A DNA stretch of 64,000 nucleotides from Corynebacterium sp. MSK008. GTDB lineage: Bacteria; Actinomycetota; Actinomycetes; Mycobacteriales; Mycobacteriaceae. The position numbers and the translations under genes were made by a program. Under the pieces are notes generated by a model. The model made no database searches. It was not told where the DNA came from and saw nothing but the letters and a program-made list of their open reading frames with translations. Shown here one piece after another: positions 53,601-61,462 of this stretch. Within the stretch, counting starts at the first letter, position 1. The number at the start of each line of letters is the position of its first letter. The stretch is from NCBI RefSeq assembly GCF_030232585.1, contig NZ_JASPJX010000005.1, positions 62,001-126,000 on the forward strand, in the 5' to 3' direction.

Positions 53601-56203
53601 GCAAGTACGAGGGCGAGGACCTGGAAAAGCTCAGCGCCACCGGGCGCGAAGGCGCCAAGTTGACCCAGCTGAGCGGCGAGGAACTCGACGATTACATTGA
53701 GGCCGCCCGCGACGCAGCCAGGGAAGCCGGGGTCGACCCGGCCACTGCCCGTCGTGACTTGGACGGCGAGCTCGTGCGCCCCAATGCCTCCTACGCCTTT
53801 GAACTACGCGGGGTGGAGGACGGCCCACAACTGACAGAGATCGAAGACGCCCTCGAATCCCTCGACGGCGTTTCCGCCCGCCTGGTGTACCCCACCCGTA
53901 TGGCATGGGTGACGGCACCGGCGACCATGCCGCTGCCGCAGCTGATCAAGACCATCGAGGACTTCGGGGTGACCGCGGTGGTCACCGACTCCACCCTGCA
54001 GCGCCGCGCCCACGGCCGCTACTGGACGGAACACCCCATGCCGCGGCGCGCCAAGCACCACCGCAAGGAAGAAGCGGCGCACCTTTTGGCCCGCGCCCAG
54101 GGCTTCATCCAGAACAAGACCCGCGCGGAGCGCCGCAGCGGCGACGTGTTGTTTACCGCCCGCGACCTGGTCACCCCGGGCAGGCTGTGGCTGGCGGTGA
54201 TGCTGACTATCCCGGTGCTGTTGCTGACCTACGTGCCCGCCCTCGGGTTCCCGGGCTGGCAGTGGGTGGCGTTCGCGCTGACCACCCCGGTGGCGCTGTG
54301 GTGCGCTTCCCCGTTCCACCGCGCGATGGCCGGTGGCGTGCGCCGCGGGCTCTCGGCGCTCGACGGTGCGAGCTCGATCGCCATCTTGGCGTCCTACCTG
54401 TGGTCGTTTGCCATGCTGCTGTTCACTGACGCCGGGCGCATCGGCTACCAGTCCAGCGGCACCTGGGTGCCGCTGGACATCGGCAGCGGCCCAGAGCTCT
54501 ACCTCGAAGTCTCCTGCACGGTGACGACGTTGCTGCTGCTCGGCCGCTTCTTCTCCATGCGGGTGCGCACCAATCTGCTGGACGAGTTGGAGGCGCGCCG
54601 CCCGGGCGCGGACTCAATGTACGAGGTCACTCACCGCAAGAAAGGCGGCGGCAGGGAGGAGCTTCCGGCCACGGAGATTATGCGTGGCGACGACGTCCGC
54701 GTCCGCGCCGGCCAGGTCATCCCCGTCGACGGGGAAGTAGTCGGTGGATCCGGCGCGATCGGCTGGGAGCTGGTCAACACACACGCCAGCCCGCAGCTGA
54801 AGGTGGGCAAGCGCGTTGTGGCGGGCTCCGTGCTGCGCGAGGGCGACATCAAGGTCCGCGCGAGCCGCGTCGGCCACACCACGTTGTTGACCGCGGTGCA
54901 GCGCTGGCTGGAGGAGGCCTCGCGCCACCAAAACGCCGCCACGATGGTCTCCACCCGCTCTGCCAGCATGCTCATCCCGGCTGCTTACGCCATTGCTGTG
55001 CTGGATTTCGGCCTGTGGCTGCTATTTACCGGCAACATCAACACGGCGGCGTCGACAGCCTTGGCGATTTTGGTGGTGGTCGCCCCGTTCAGCCTCGCCA
55101 TCTCGCCGGCGCTGGCCATCCGCCAGGGCATCGAGGCGGCGGTGCGAAACGGCGTGCTCATGCGCGACGGCAACGCGCTGCGGGTGCTCTCCCAAGTAGA
55201 CACCGTCGTGTTCAACCGCGTGGGCACCCTGGTGCTGCCGGAGATGCACGTGGAAACGGTCACTGCCGCGGGCGGGGAGAGTAGCGAGCTGGTGCTTCGC
55301 ATCGCTGGCGCGCTGTCTGCGGACTCGGACCACCCGGCATCCCGCGCCATTGTGAAGGCGGCCCGCGAGGCGCGCGACGCCCGCTCCGGCGACCCGCGCC
55401 TGCCGGACTGGATCGAGGTCGGCGACGACATCATCACCCCCGACGGCGAGTTCGGCGGACGCGTCACGGCCACCTGGGGCTCCGGCGAACACGCCCGCAC
55501 GCAGACCTTCGACGCCTCGCTGTGGCGACCCACCAACCTGTCCCAGCTCAAGGGCAAGCTGTCGGTGGCAGCCACCACCGGCGGCACCCCGGTCGTGGTG
55601 CGTTGGGACGGCAAGGACCGCGGCGTGATCACCTTGTTCGACCCCGCCAAGGAAGACGCCATCCAGGCGGTGGACACCCTGGAATCCATGGGCGTGGAAA
55701 CGGTGATGCTCTCGCGCGACACCTATCCGGTGGCGCGCCGCTTCGCGGACTTTCTGGGCATCTCCCATGTGCTCGCGGGCATCCGCTCCCAGGAGAAGCC
55801 CTCGGCGGTGCGCGCGCTGCACACCCAGGGCGGGATCGTGGCCATGGTGGGCGATTCCACCGTGCTGCCGGTGCTGCGCGTGGCTGACTCCGGCATCCTC
55901 TACGCCGGCGACGACCTCTACGGCACCAAGGCGCCCAATTGGAACAGCATCTGCGACGTCGTGCTCGTGCGCAACGACGTCATGGCCGTGCCCCAGGCAG
56001 TGGAGCACGCTCGCCGCGTCAACCGCATCGCCGACAGGAACCTGCGCTTCGCCGGCATCTACAACGCGGCCGCCATCATCCTCGCCGCCGCCGGCGTGCT
56101 GCCGCCGGTGGGCGCGACCTTGCTCATGCTGGGAAGTTCCCTGCTCGTGGAGTACAGCTCGCGGCGCGCCAGCCGGTTCCGGGTTCAGGGCCTGCGCCGG
56201 TAG
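53597..56203 (+). CDS. Degenerate P1B-type (heavy metal) P-type ATPase, probably catalytically dead
   Basis: An 868-aa protein with the P1B layout: HMA-like N-terminal domain (about 65-125), six or more TM helices, actuator, and phosphorylation/nucleotide domains. The key motifs are all altered. The HMA domain lacks its Cys pair. The ion-site CPx reads APFSLAISP. The phosphorylation motif DKTGT reads NRVGT, with Asn for the essential Asp. The TGE loop is absent. GDGxND reads GDSTVLP. Only SDHPASRAI (HP motif) is kept. The frame is intact, which suggests selection for a non-transport role. Confidence 0.82.
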   Translation: MSKYEGEDLEKLSATGREGAKLTQLSGEELDDYIEAARDAAREAGVDPATARRDLDGELVRPNASYAFELRGVEDGPQLTEIEDALESLDGVSARLVYPTRMAWVTAPATMPLPQLIKTIEDFGVTAVVTDSTLQRRAHGRYWTEHPMPRRAKHHRKEEAAHLLARAQGFIQNKTRAERRSGDVLFTARDLVTPGRLWLAVMLTIPVLLLTYVPALGFPGWQWVAFALTTPVALWCASPFHRAMAGGVRRGLSALDGASSIAILASYLWSFAMLLFTDAGRIGYQSSGTWVPLDIGSGPELYLEVSCTVTTLLLLGRFFSMRVRTNLLDELEARRPGADSMYEVTHRKKGGGREELPATEIMRGDDVRVRAGQVIPVDGEVVGGSGAIGWELVNTHASPQLKVGKRVVAGSVLREGDIKVRASRVGHTTLLTAVQRWLEEASRHQNAATMVSTRSASMLIPAAYAIAVLDFGLWLLFTGNINTAASTALAILVVVAPFSLAISPALAIRQGIEAAVRNGVLMRDGNALRVLSQVDTVVFNRVGTLVLPEMHVETVTAAGGESSELVLRIAGALSADSDHPASRAIVKAAREARDARSGDPRLPDWIEVGDDIITPDGEFGGRVTATWGSGEHARTQTFDASLWRPTNLSQLKGKLSVAATTGGTPVVVRWDGKDRGVITLFDPAKEDAIQAVDTLESMGVETVMLSRDTYPVARRFADFLGISHVLAGIRSQEKPSAVRALHTQGGIVAMVGDSTVLPVLRVADSGILYAGDDLYGTKAPNWNSICDVVLVRNDVMAVPQAVEHARRVNRIADRNLRFAGIYNAAAIILAAAGVLPPVGATLLMLGSSLLVEYSSRRASRFRVQGLRR

Positions 56204-56214
56204 GCTTGGGTGCC

Positions 56215-57264
56215 ATGACCAGACGCGATCTCACCAACGCACCCCTGCTCGAGGCGGCCTACGGCCGCACCCCCTCGCGCACCCCGGTGTGGTTCATGCG
56301 CCAGGCCGGCCGCTCCCTGCCCGAATACCGCGAAGTGCGGGAAGGCATCCCCATGCTGGACTCGTGCTTCATGCCGGAGCTGCTCGCGGAGATCACGCTG
56401 CAGCCGGTGCGCCGCCACGACGTCGACGCCGCGATCCTGTTCTCCGACATCGTGGTCCCGCTCAAGGCGGCGGGCGTGGACGTGGAGATCGTGCCCGGCC
56501 GCGGCCCTGTGATGGGGGAGGCGGTGAGGTCGCGGAGTGACGTCGAGAAGCTGCCTTTGCTTGACGACGAAGTCGCTGCCGTGTCCGATGGCATCCGCAT
56601 CATCCTCGACGAACTGAACGACACCCAAGCCCTGATCGGGTTCGTCGGCGCGCCGTTTACCCTGGCCAGCTACCTCATCGAGGGCGGGCCGAGCAAGAAC
56701 CACGAGAAGACCAAGGCGATGATGCACGCCGAGCCGGAGACCTGGCACGCGCTCATGCGCCGCCTCGTGCCCACGATCATCGCGTTTCTGCGCACGCAGG
56801 TCGAAGCCGGCATCGACGCGATGCAGTTGTTCGACTCCTGGGCAGGTTTCCTCACCGAAGCCGACTACCGCGAATTCGTGCTGCCGTACTCCGTGGAAAT
56901 CCTTGAATCCGTCGCGGGCGAGATCCCGCGCATCCACTTCGGCGTGGCCACCGGCGAGCTGCTCGGCGCAATGTCCGACGCAGGCAGCGAGGTGATGGGC
57001 GTGGATTGGCGCGTGCCGCTGGATACGGCCGCGACGCGGTTCGCCTCCCCGCGCGTGCTGCAAGGCAACCTGGACCCGGCAATGCTGTTCGCCGGCACCG
57101 GCGTGGTGCGCAGCGAGGTTGCGCGCATTAAGGCTGAGGCCGCGCGTGCCATTGCGGCTGGCGACGCCACCGGGCATATCTTCAACCTCGGCCACGGCGT
57201 GTTGCCCACTACCGATGCGGACGCGATCACCGAAGCAGTGCGCATCATCCACGAGGAGAACTAA
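56215..57264 (+). CDS. hemE: Uroporphyrinogen decarboxylase
   Basis: A 349-aa enzyme converting uroporphyrinogen III to coproporphyrinogen III. The signature TPVWFMRQAGRSLPEYR near the start, FSDIVVPLKAAG, GFVGAPFTLASYLIEGG and the C-terminal FNLGHGVLPTT are present. TAGGCT, which overlaps the stop codon of the preceding gene, lies 8 nt before ATG 56215, so a leaderless internal promoter is possible. It overlaps cgoX by one base (TAATG). Confidence 0.95.
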   Translation: MTRRDLTNAPLLEAAYGRTPSRTPVWFMRQAGRSLPEYREVREGIPMLDSCFMPELLAEITLQPVRRHDVDAAILFSDIVVPLKAAGVDVEIVPGRGPVMGEAVRSRSDVEKLPLLDDEVAAVSDGIRIILDELNDTQALIGFVGAPFTLASYLIEGGPSKNHEKTKAMMHAEPETWHALMRRLVPTIIAFLRTQVEAGIDAMQLFDSWAGFLTEADYREFVLPYSVEILESVAGEIPRIHFGVATGELLGAMSDAGSEVMGVDWRVPLDTAATRFASPRVLQGNLDPAMLFAGTGVVRSEVARIKAEAARAIAAGDATGHIFNLGHGVLPTTDADAITEAVRIIHEEN

Positions 57265-58697
57265 TGAACATCGCCATCATCGGCGCAGGCCTGGCAGGCC
57301 TGACCGCAGCGTACGAGCTCAGCGCGGACTTCGTCCATGCCGAAGGCAAGGACGACCTCAAGGTCGACGTCTACGAGGCCACCGACCGGCTTGGCGGCAA
57401 GCTCCACACCGTCGCCTTCGAGGCAGGCCCCACCGACATGGGCGCCGAGGCGTTCATGGCGCGCCGCCAGGACGCCGTGGAATTCTTCACCGAGCTCGGC
57501 CTCGCCGACTCCCTGGTCGAGCCCTCCGGCCTGCGCTCGTTGGTGTGGGTCGACGGCGAGGCGCGCGGGCTGCCCACCGGCGGCGTGATGGGCATCCCGT
57601 CCACGTCCGAGACCGTCAAGCACCTGGTCAGCGAGGACACCGCGAAGCGCATCGACACCGAGGCCGAGCGCGAAGGCTTCGACTGGGAAGTCGGCGGCGA
57701 CGCCAACGTGGGCAAGCTTGTCCGCGAGCGCTACGGCGACGAAGTGGTGGACAACATCGTCTCCTCGCTGCTGGGCGGGGTGTACTCCTGCACCGCCGAC
57801 GACCTCGGCGTGCGCGCGACCATCCCGCAGCTGGCGGAGGAGTTCGACCGCCTCGCCGCCGACGGGCCGGTTCATCTGTCTACCGCCGTGGCCAACCTGG
57901 AGCGCTCCCGCCGCGAGATGCCCACCGGCCAGGGCGCGGTGTTCAAGACGTTCCGCGACGGCTACCAGGAGGTCTACGAGACGCTCGCCGAGAAATCCGG
58001 CGCGGACATCTACATCGACGCGTTTATCTCTGCCATCAGCCTCGAGGGCTCGGCCGAAGCACCGAAGTACCGCCTCAAAGGCGGCGAGGACAAGGTCTAC
58101 GACCACGTCATCCTCGCCGTGCCCGCTCCCACCGCGGCGCTGCTGCTCAAGGGGATCGCGCCCGAGGCCTCCGAGGCCCTCAAAACCGTGAAGCTGGCCA
58201 ACTCCGCGGTGGTGGGCATGCGGTTCGCCACCGACGAGGGCCTGCCACAGAACTCCGGCGTTCTTGTCGCCGCCGGTGCCGAGGATGTCCACGCGAAGGC
58301 GTTCACGTTCTCTTCGCGCAAGTGGCCGCACCTCGCCGAGCGCGGCGGCGCCCTCGTGCGCGCCAGCTTCGGCCGCTTCGGCGACAACGTCGCCATCACC
58401 GCCACCGAGGATGACCTGGTGGACTGGGCCCTCGACGACCTCGAAACCATCACCGGCTTCGACGGCCGCGCCGCCGGCCTCGAGGAAATCTACGTCCAAC
58501 GCTGGCTCGGCGGCCTGCCCCGCTTCGACGAAGGCCACCTCGCCACCGTGGCCAAGGTGCGCAGCCTGCTTAACGACGAACCAAAGGCCTCCCACATCTC
58601 CCTCACCGGCGCGTGGGCCGGTGGCGTCGGCGTGCCGGCAGTTATTGCCGATGCGAGGGCCGCGGCGGCAGCTGCCGTCGATAAGCAAAAGCCCTAA
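57264..58697 (+). CDS. cgoX: Coproporphyrinogen III oxidase (CgoX, formerly HemY/HemG)
   Basis: A 477-aa FAD enzyme with the dinucleotide loop IIGAGLAGLTAAYEL at the N-terminus, DRLGGKLHT, and the C-terminal flavin block GAWAGGVGVPAVIADAR. In actinobacteria this family oxidises coproporphyrinogen III to coproporphyrin III in the coproporphyrin-dependent branch. Ferrochelatase and HemQ are not in this window. Its stop overlaps the stop of the convergent VapC gene by four bases. Confidence 0.92.
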   Translation: MNIAIIGAGLAGLTAAYELSADFVHAEGKDDLKVDVYEATDRLGGKLHTVAFEAGPTDMGAEAFMARRQDAVEFFTELGLADSLVEPSGLRSLVWVDGEARGLPTGGVMGIPSTSETVKHLVSEDTAKRIDTEAEREGFDWEVGGDANVGKLVRERYGDEVVDNIVSSLLGGVYSCTADDLGVRATIPQLAEEFDRLAADGPVHLSTAVANLERSRREMPTGQGAVFKTFRDGYQEVYETLAEKSGADIYIDAFISAISLEGSAEAPKYRLKGGEDKVYDHVILAVPAPTAALLLKGIAPEASEALKTVKLANSAVVGMRFATDEGLPQNSGVLVAAGAEDVHAKAFTFSSRKWPHLAERGGALVRASFGRFGDNVAITATEDDLVDWALDDLETITGFDGRAAGLEEIYVQRWLGGLPRFDEGHLATVAKVRSLLNDEPKASHISLTGAWAGGVGVPAVIADARAAAAAAVDKQKP

Positions 58698-59110
58698 TCC
58701 CACGGGTTGATGAGTTCCACCCCTGTATCCTCGAAATCCTTGACGTTGCGAGTGGCCAGGGGAGCGTTGTGGGTGCGACAAATAGCGGCGATCATCGCGT
58801 CTGCGTCCTGAATTGGCCTGCCAACCGCCTTGCGCGCGGCTTTGACCGGGCCGAACTCAGTGGCAGCGATGAAGTCGTAGTCCAAAACGGCGCCTCGCAG
58901 CAACAGCTCGTCGAGCGTCGCAGTAACAACCGCTGCGAGCCGTTCAGTTTTGCGACCCGGCGGGAGCAGAGCCACGCCGGCCATGAGCTCGCCCGCTGCG
59001 ATTGAGGTTGTCCACTTCTCGTCCACGACCGTGTCTAGCCAGTCGACGCACTGCTTATCCGGCCGGGGCTTCAATAGCTCCGACAACACATTCGTATCCA
59101 GAATGATCAT
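58694..59110 (-). CDS. VapC-like PIN-domain toxin
   Basis: A 138-aa PIN-domain RNase of the FitB/VapC type. Acidic residues appear in MIILDTNVLSELL, AAGELMAGVA, and PIQDADAMIAAI with TRNVKDF at the end. Toxins of this type cleave tRNA or rRNA when the antitoxin is degraded. Its start overlaps the antitoxin stop by four bases (ATGA). The module sits between cgoX and the DedA-like gene and is less GC-rich, suggesting acquisition. Confidence 0.88.
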   Translation of the reverse strand: MIILDTNVLSELLKPRPDKQCVDWLDTVVDEKWTTSIAAGELMAGVALLPPGRKTERLAAVVTATLDELLLRGAVLDYDFIAATEFGPVKAARKAVGRPIQDADAMIAAICRTHNAPLATRNVKDFEDTGVELINPWD

Positions 59111-59526
59111 GAGAAGTCCGGGAGGTCACGGCTGCCGGTGCGCCCTGGGAGCTCAAAGTCATCGAAACCGCCGTATTCCCTTGAAAGCTCGTATATGATC
59201 CGGCCAGCGTCAACGGGGCGTGTTCCCCTGTCAAGGATCGCCCGAACTTCATCGACCACCGAATGCCCTCGTTGCTGAGCTTGATCCTCCAGCCGACGCT
59301 GGGTTTGATCGGACAAATGCAGCGCCGAGATGGGATCGCCCTTTGGGTATGCGACGAGGGCGTTGTTCTTGCTTGGAACTGCGGCGTCCTCAAGAATGCT
59401 CCTGGCCTGTGCCTCCATCGACCTGCCATTCTGCTTCGCCTGGCGCTGGATCTGATCCTTGACTGTGACATCCAGCCCCCGGATGGTCAGAGTGGCCGTT
59501 TTCCGTTCTTTCTGAGGTGCTGTCAT
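59107..59526 (-). CDS. Antitoxin with two ribbon-helix-helix domains
   Basis: A 139-aa partner of the VapC-like toxin, about 60 residues longer than usual FitA/VapB antitoxins. Two similar RHH units are visible: ATLTIRGLDVTVKDQIQRQA with NGRSMEAQARSIL (about residues 10-47), and SALHLSDQTQRRLEDQAQQ with RGHSVVDEVRAIL (about 66-103). The C-terminal tail (REYGGFDDFEL) probably inhibits the toxin. ATG 59526 has an AAGGAGG ribosome site; a perfect dyad upstream is the likely autoregulatory operator. Confidence 0.85.
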   Translation of the reverse strand: MTAPQKERKTATLTIRGLDVTVKDQIQRQAKQNGRSMEAQARSILEDAAVPSKNNALVAYPKGDPISALHLSDQTQRRLEDQAQQRGHSVVDEVRAILDRGTRPVDAGRIIYELSREYGGFDDFELPGRTGSRDLPDFS

Positions 59527-59551
59527 TCTCGGCCTCCTTGACGGTTACATT

Positions 59552-59570
59552 TGCTAGCAAAACGCTAGCA
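59552..59570. promoter_or_regulatory. Putative VapBC operator
   Basis: TGCTAGC, 5 nt, GCTAGCA is a perfect inverted repeat 26 bp upstream of the antitoxin start. Each arm contains the palindrome GCTAGC, which suits binding by an RHH antitoxin. The 5-nt spacer would put two dimers on nearly the same face. Confidence 0.6.
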
Positions 59571-59612
59571 CACTGTCCTCCGCTTGGGTAGGGGGTGCGG
59601 GCGGATGTGCAC

Positions 59613-59618
59613 TAGGTT
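59613..59618 (+). promoter_or_regulatory. -10 box of the DedA-like gene
   Basis: TAGGTT followed by 8 nt and ATG 59627, with no ribosome site; probably leaderless. It is divergent from the VapBC operator region. Confidence 0.45.
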
Positions 59619-59626
59619 GGTCACCT

Positions 59627-60409
59627 ATGGAAGAACACGCGGATTCACGCGAGACAGCCGGTGTTGAGGCTGCCGAGCCTGCCGAGAAGGAATGGTGGGA
59701 AGAAGACGGCCTGCCCTGGAACGGCAAACCCACCAAAGCCGACTATTGGTGCCTGGGCTGGTTCGGCTTCGTCGGCATATTTGGCCTGGCCATGATCCCG
59801 CTGCGGGCGTGGCTTTTGGGCCTGGACCCGCCGATCTTGCTGGCGCTGACCGGCTCGCGCGTCGGCGCCGCGTCCACCGGTGCGCTCGCCGCGGTGGGGG
59901 AGGCGCCGCACTGGCTGTTGTTCCTGCTCATCGGCTCGATCGTGAACATCAAGTTCGACTGGATCTACTGGTGGGCCGGCAAACTCTGGGGCCGCGGGAT
60001 CCTGGAGGTGCAGGCCGCGAACTCGCCGCGCGCCGCGAAAAACATCGCGCGCGTGGAGCAGTGGGCCGTCAAGCTGGGCTGGCTGGGCATCTTCCTCGCC
60101 TACGTGCCCATCCCGCTGCCGATCGCGTTCGTGGTGTTCGTGCTCATGGGCATGACCGGGATGCCATTGTGGAAGTTCATGGTCCTGGACTTCATCTCCA
60201 AAACCATCTGGTCCTTCCTCTACCTCGGCTTGGGTTGGTGGATCGGCGAACCCGTCGTGATGGTGCTGGAGCAGTACGCCAAGGTGGCCAACTGGATCGC
60301 GATCGCGCTGCTGGTGGTGGTGTTCTACGGCATCTTCCGCAACCAGGGCAAGAAGAAGCCAGCGGCGCAGCCCGAGGTGGTGGGCAACGAGCTCGAGGCC
60401 GGGCGGTAG
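59627..60409 (+). CDS. DedA-family-like membrane protein
   Basis: A 260-aa protein with an acidic, Trp-rich N-terminus (about residues 1-40) and five to six TM segments. The middle resembles the DedA/VTT domain, including GSIVNIKFDWIYWWAGK (analogue of the E/D-x3-G region), a re-entrant Pro-rich segment IPLPIAFVVFVLMGMTGMP and a Lys-rich tail. DedA proteins act as proton-linked lipid-carrier flippases or membrane-homeostasis factors. The exact role is unknown. Confidence 0.72.
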   Translation: MEEHADSRETAGVEAAEPAEKEWWEEDGLPWNGKPTKADYWCLGWFGFVGIFGLAMIPLRAWLLGLDPPILLALTGSRVGAASTGALAAVGEAPHWLLFLLIGSIVNIKFDWIYWWAGKLWGRGILEVQAANSPRAAKNIARVEQWAVKLGWLGIFLAYVPIPLPIAFVVFVLMGMTGMPLWKFMVLDFISKTIWSFLYLGLGWWIGEPVVMVLEQYAKVANWIAIALLVVVFYGIFRNQGKKKPAAQPEVVGNELEAGR

Positions 60410-60425
60410 GGCGGCCGGGCGGCGC

Positions 60426-60497
60426 CGAAAGTCGAGCGGCGGAGGTCGAGTTCGCCCTGTTTTAGGCCCGGACTCGACCTCCCGTACTCGACTTTCG
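60426..60497. repeat. Two-tier intergenic hairpin (GTCGAG motif)
   Basis: CGAAAGTCGAG (60426-60436) pairs with CTCGACTTTCG (60487-60497), and GGAGGTCGAGT (60441-60451) pairs with ACTCGACCTCC (60472-60482). There is a 4/4-nt internal loop and a 20-nt apical loop. Each arm carries GTCGAG twice. It lies in the convergent spacer between the DedA-like gene and the reductase; no long T-run follows. Confidence 0.8.
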
Positions 60498-60516
60498 CGG
60501 CGGTGGGCGAAAGGGG

Positions 60517-60581
60517 CCTGACAGATTCCGCCGGGCGTCTGCGGCGACCTGGGGTTTAGGGGCCGTCTGACAGGTTCCGCC
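60517..60581. repeat. Dispersed repeat pair with CCCAGGTCG linker, copy F
   Basis: Inverted homologue of 34014-34079. The units read CCTGACAGATTCCGCC and TCTGACAGGTTCCGCC on the plus strand with a 33-nt linker; the minus-strand linker contains CCCCAGGTCG at the equivalent offset. Flanks on both sides also match copy E. Confidence 0.75.
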
Positions 60582-60605
60582 ACGAAGTGTCGGGCCCAGG
60601 CCCCG

Positions 60606-61442
60606 CTAGCGGTTGACCACGACGGTGGAGAAGTCCTCGTCGCCGCGGCCGGCGTCCTGCTGGGCCTCCAACGACGCCAGGGCAGCGCGCACGGCGGGCA
60701 GGTCCTGGTCCGAGGAAGCGAGCATCAGGCGGGCGTCCTTAGCAATGGCGTCGGCGGTGAAATCACCGGGCGAAGTAGAGCGCTCGCCCAAAAGGAACGG
60801 CGACTTCATGTTCACGATGAACTCCAGGCCGGTGGAGCCGAGCATGTCCACCACCTGCTCTTCCGACAGTCCCTGGGACTCGCCCAGCACCAGCGCCTCC
60901 TTGAACCCTTCGATGGTGACGGCCAGGGCGAGGTTGGCAAGCAGCTTGCCCACTGCGGCGCCGGCAGCCGTGTCCACTTCTTTCAAGCGCTCAGGGTTGG
61001 CGGCGGCCCAGGGGGCGACGACGTCGGCGACTTCAGAGCGTCGAGAGGCATCGGCGCCTCCGACGTACACGCCGAGCTTGCCGGCGCGCGCGGGCGGGAG
61101 CGATCCGACGACCGGGGTGTGCACGTAGCCGGGCACGGCATCGGCGAAAGCGGCGGCGTCGGCGGGGGAGATGGTGGTGGCATCGGCCCAGGTCACGCCG
61201 TCGGGGATCAGCGCGGGCTCGATCACCACCTCGCGGACGATGTCGGGGCCGAACAGGCAGGTGATCACCAGTTCGGCGCCCTCGACCGCCTGCGAAGCCG
61301 TCGAGGCAGCGGTAGCCCCGCGTGAGACCAGCGGTTCGGTCTTCTCCGCGGTGCGGTTCCATACGGTCAGTTCGTGGTCGTCGACGAGCTTGAGCGCGAG
61401 CTCCGTGCCCATGCGACCGAGGCCTAAAAACGCGATTTTCAT
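60606..61442 (-). CDS. NAD(P)-dependent beta-hydroxyacid dehydrogenase family protein
   Basis: A 278-aa 6-phosphogluconate/3-hydroxyisobutyrate dehydrogenase-like reductase. N-terminal IAFLGLGRMGTELA (Rossmann), VWNRTAEKTEPL (NADP-type NRT), and the catalytic-Lys helix region AAVGKLLANLALA are present. Relatives reduce beta-hydroxyacids or imines, and the substrate is unknown. ATG 61442 is chosen because TATCCT lies 7 nt upstream. It is divergent from hemL across a 20-bp shared promoter. Confidence 0.82.
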   Translation of the reverse strand: MKIAFLGLGRMGTELALKLVDDHELTVWNRTAEKTEPLVSRGATAASTASQAVEGAELVITCLFGPDIVREVVIEPALIPDGVTWADATTISPADAAAFADAVPGYVHTPVVGSLPPARAGKLGVYVGGADASRRSEVADVVAPWAAANPERLKEVDTAAGAAVGKLLANLALAVTIEGFKEALVLGESQGLSEEQVVDMLGSTGLEFIVNMKSPFLLGERSTSPGDFTADAIAKDARLMLASSDQDLPAVRAALASLEAQQDAGRGDEDFSTVVVNR

Positions 61443-61448
61443 ATGGCC

Positions 61449-61455
61449 TAGGATA
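61449..61455. promoter_or_regulatory. Symmetric bidirectional -10 (reductase / hemL)
   Basis: The palindrome TATCCTAGGATA holds TAGGAT on the plus strand (8 nt from hemL ATG 61463) and TATCCT on the minus strand (7 nt from ATG 61442), overlapping by five base pairs. Both genes appear leaderless. Polymerase binding for one direction should exclude the other. Confidence 0.6.
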
Positions 61456-61462
61456 GACAACC

